Of a stretch of DNA of 64,000 bases, positions 63,797 through 64,000 are shown piece after piece. The stretch is taken from NCBI GenBank assembly GCA_949935795.1, contig CATLFX010000004.1, forward strand, positions 1 to 64,000, given 5' to 3'. Source of the DNA: an uncultured Oscillospiraceae bacterium (GTDB lineage Bacteria > Bacillota > Clostridia > Oscillospirales > Oscillospiraceae). A model generated the notes under the pieces. That model worked only from the letters and a program-made list of their open reading frames with translations, was not told the origin of the DNA and made no database searches. The position numbers were made by a program, and so were the translations under genes. Positions within the stretch are counted from its first letter, which is position 1; the number at the start of each line of letters is the position of its first letter.

Positions 63797-64000
63797 ATGA
63801 ACATCGTCTGTTTGGATATGGAGGGCGTGCTGGTCCCCGAAATTTGGATTGCTTTCTCCCAGGCCAGCGGTATCCCGGAGCTCTCCCGCACCACCCGGGA
63901 CGAGCCGGACTACGACAAGCTGATGGCCTACCGGCTGGCTATTTTGAAGGAGCACGGCCTGGGTCTCAAGGAAATTCAGGCCACCATCGCCAGGATCGAC
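63797..64000 (+). CDS. thrH: Bifunctional phosphoserine phosphatase/homoserine phosphotransferase ThrH (partial, runs off window)
   Basis: MNIVCLDMEGVLVPEIWIAFSQASGIPELSRTTRDEPDYDKLMAYRLAILKEHGLGLKEIQATI. Confidence 0.85.
   Translation, partial: MNIVCLDMEGVLVPEIWIAFSQASGIPELSRTTRDEPDYDKLMAYRLAILKEHGLGLKEIQATIARID

Overview
High-GC Clostridia chromosome segment, most likely Oscillospiraceae-like given the sporulation genes yabP, yabQ, spoIIP and the SpoVB-type flippase. It holds about 58 well-supported CDS. No rRNA, tRNA, CRISPR array or transposase was recognised. Main blocks are: a split chromate transporter; nadE; purine salvage; the flippase-mazG-HU-rqcP block; an incomplete type IV-pilus-like operon (transglutaminase lipoprotein, GspF/PilC, four small membrane proteins, PilT); a B12-dependent methionine synthase/MTHFR operon; an AT-rich island encoding an E/R-repeat protein; the yabP-yabQ-divIC-S1 block; aroF-tyrA; cysK; a GntR/TRAP/GH31x2/uxuA/uxuB uronate locus; an HD-GYP-like protein with a hybrid kinase; ilvD; folT; a two-component system; spoIIP; AbrB-ABC; bactofilin; Lrp-aminotransferase-thrH. 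The most interesting signals are not in the ORF track. (1) A probable tyrosine attenuator precedes aroF-tyrA: promoter, SD, leader peptide MTSRNYGYGYYRYCDSGDLSCP with 5 Tyr in 8 codons, then a GC-rich terminator. (2) A THF-riboswitch-like leader precedes folT. (3) A palindromic leader element with compensatory base changes occurs upstream of two unrelated genes (aroF and a response regulator). (4) A dispersed hairpin + AAAAAGAACTT + CCGCTGACGG repeat family sits at gene 3' ends and intercistronic gaps. All calls were made by reading the sequence. No database search or folding program was run.
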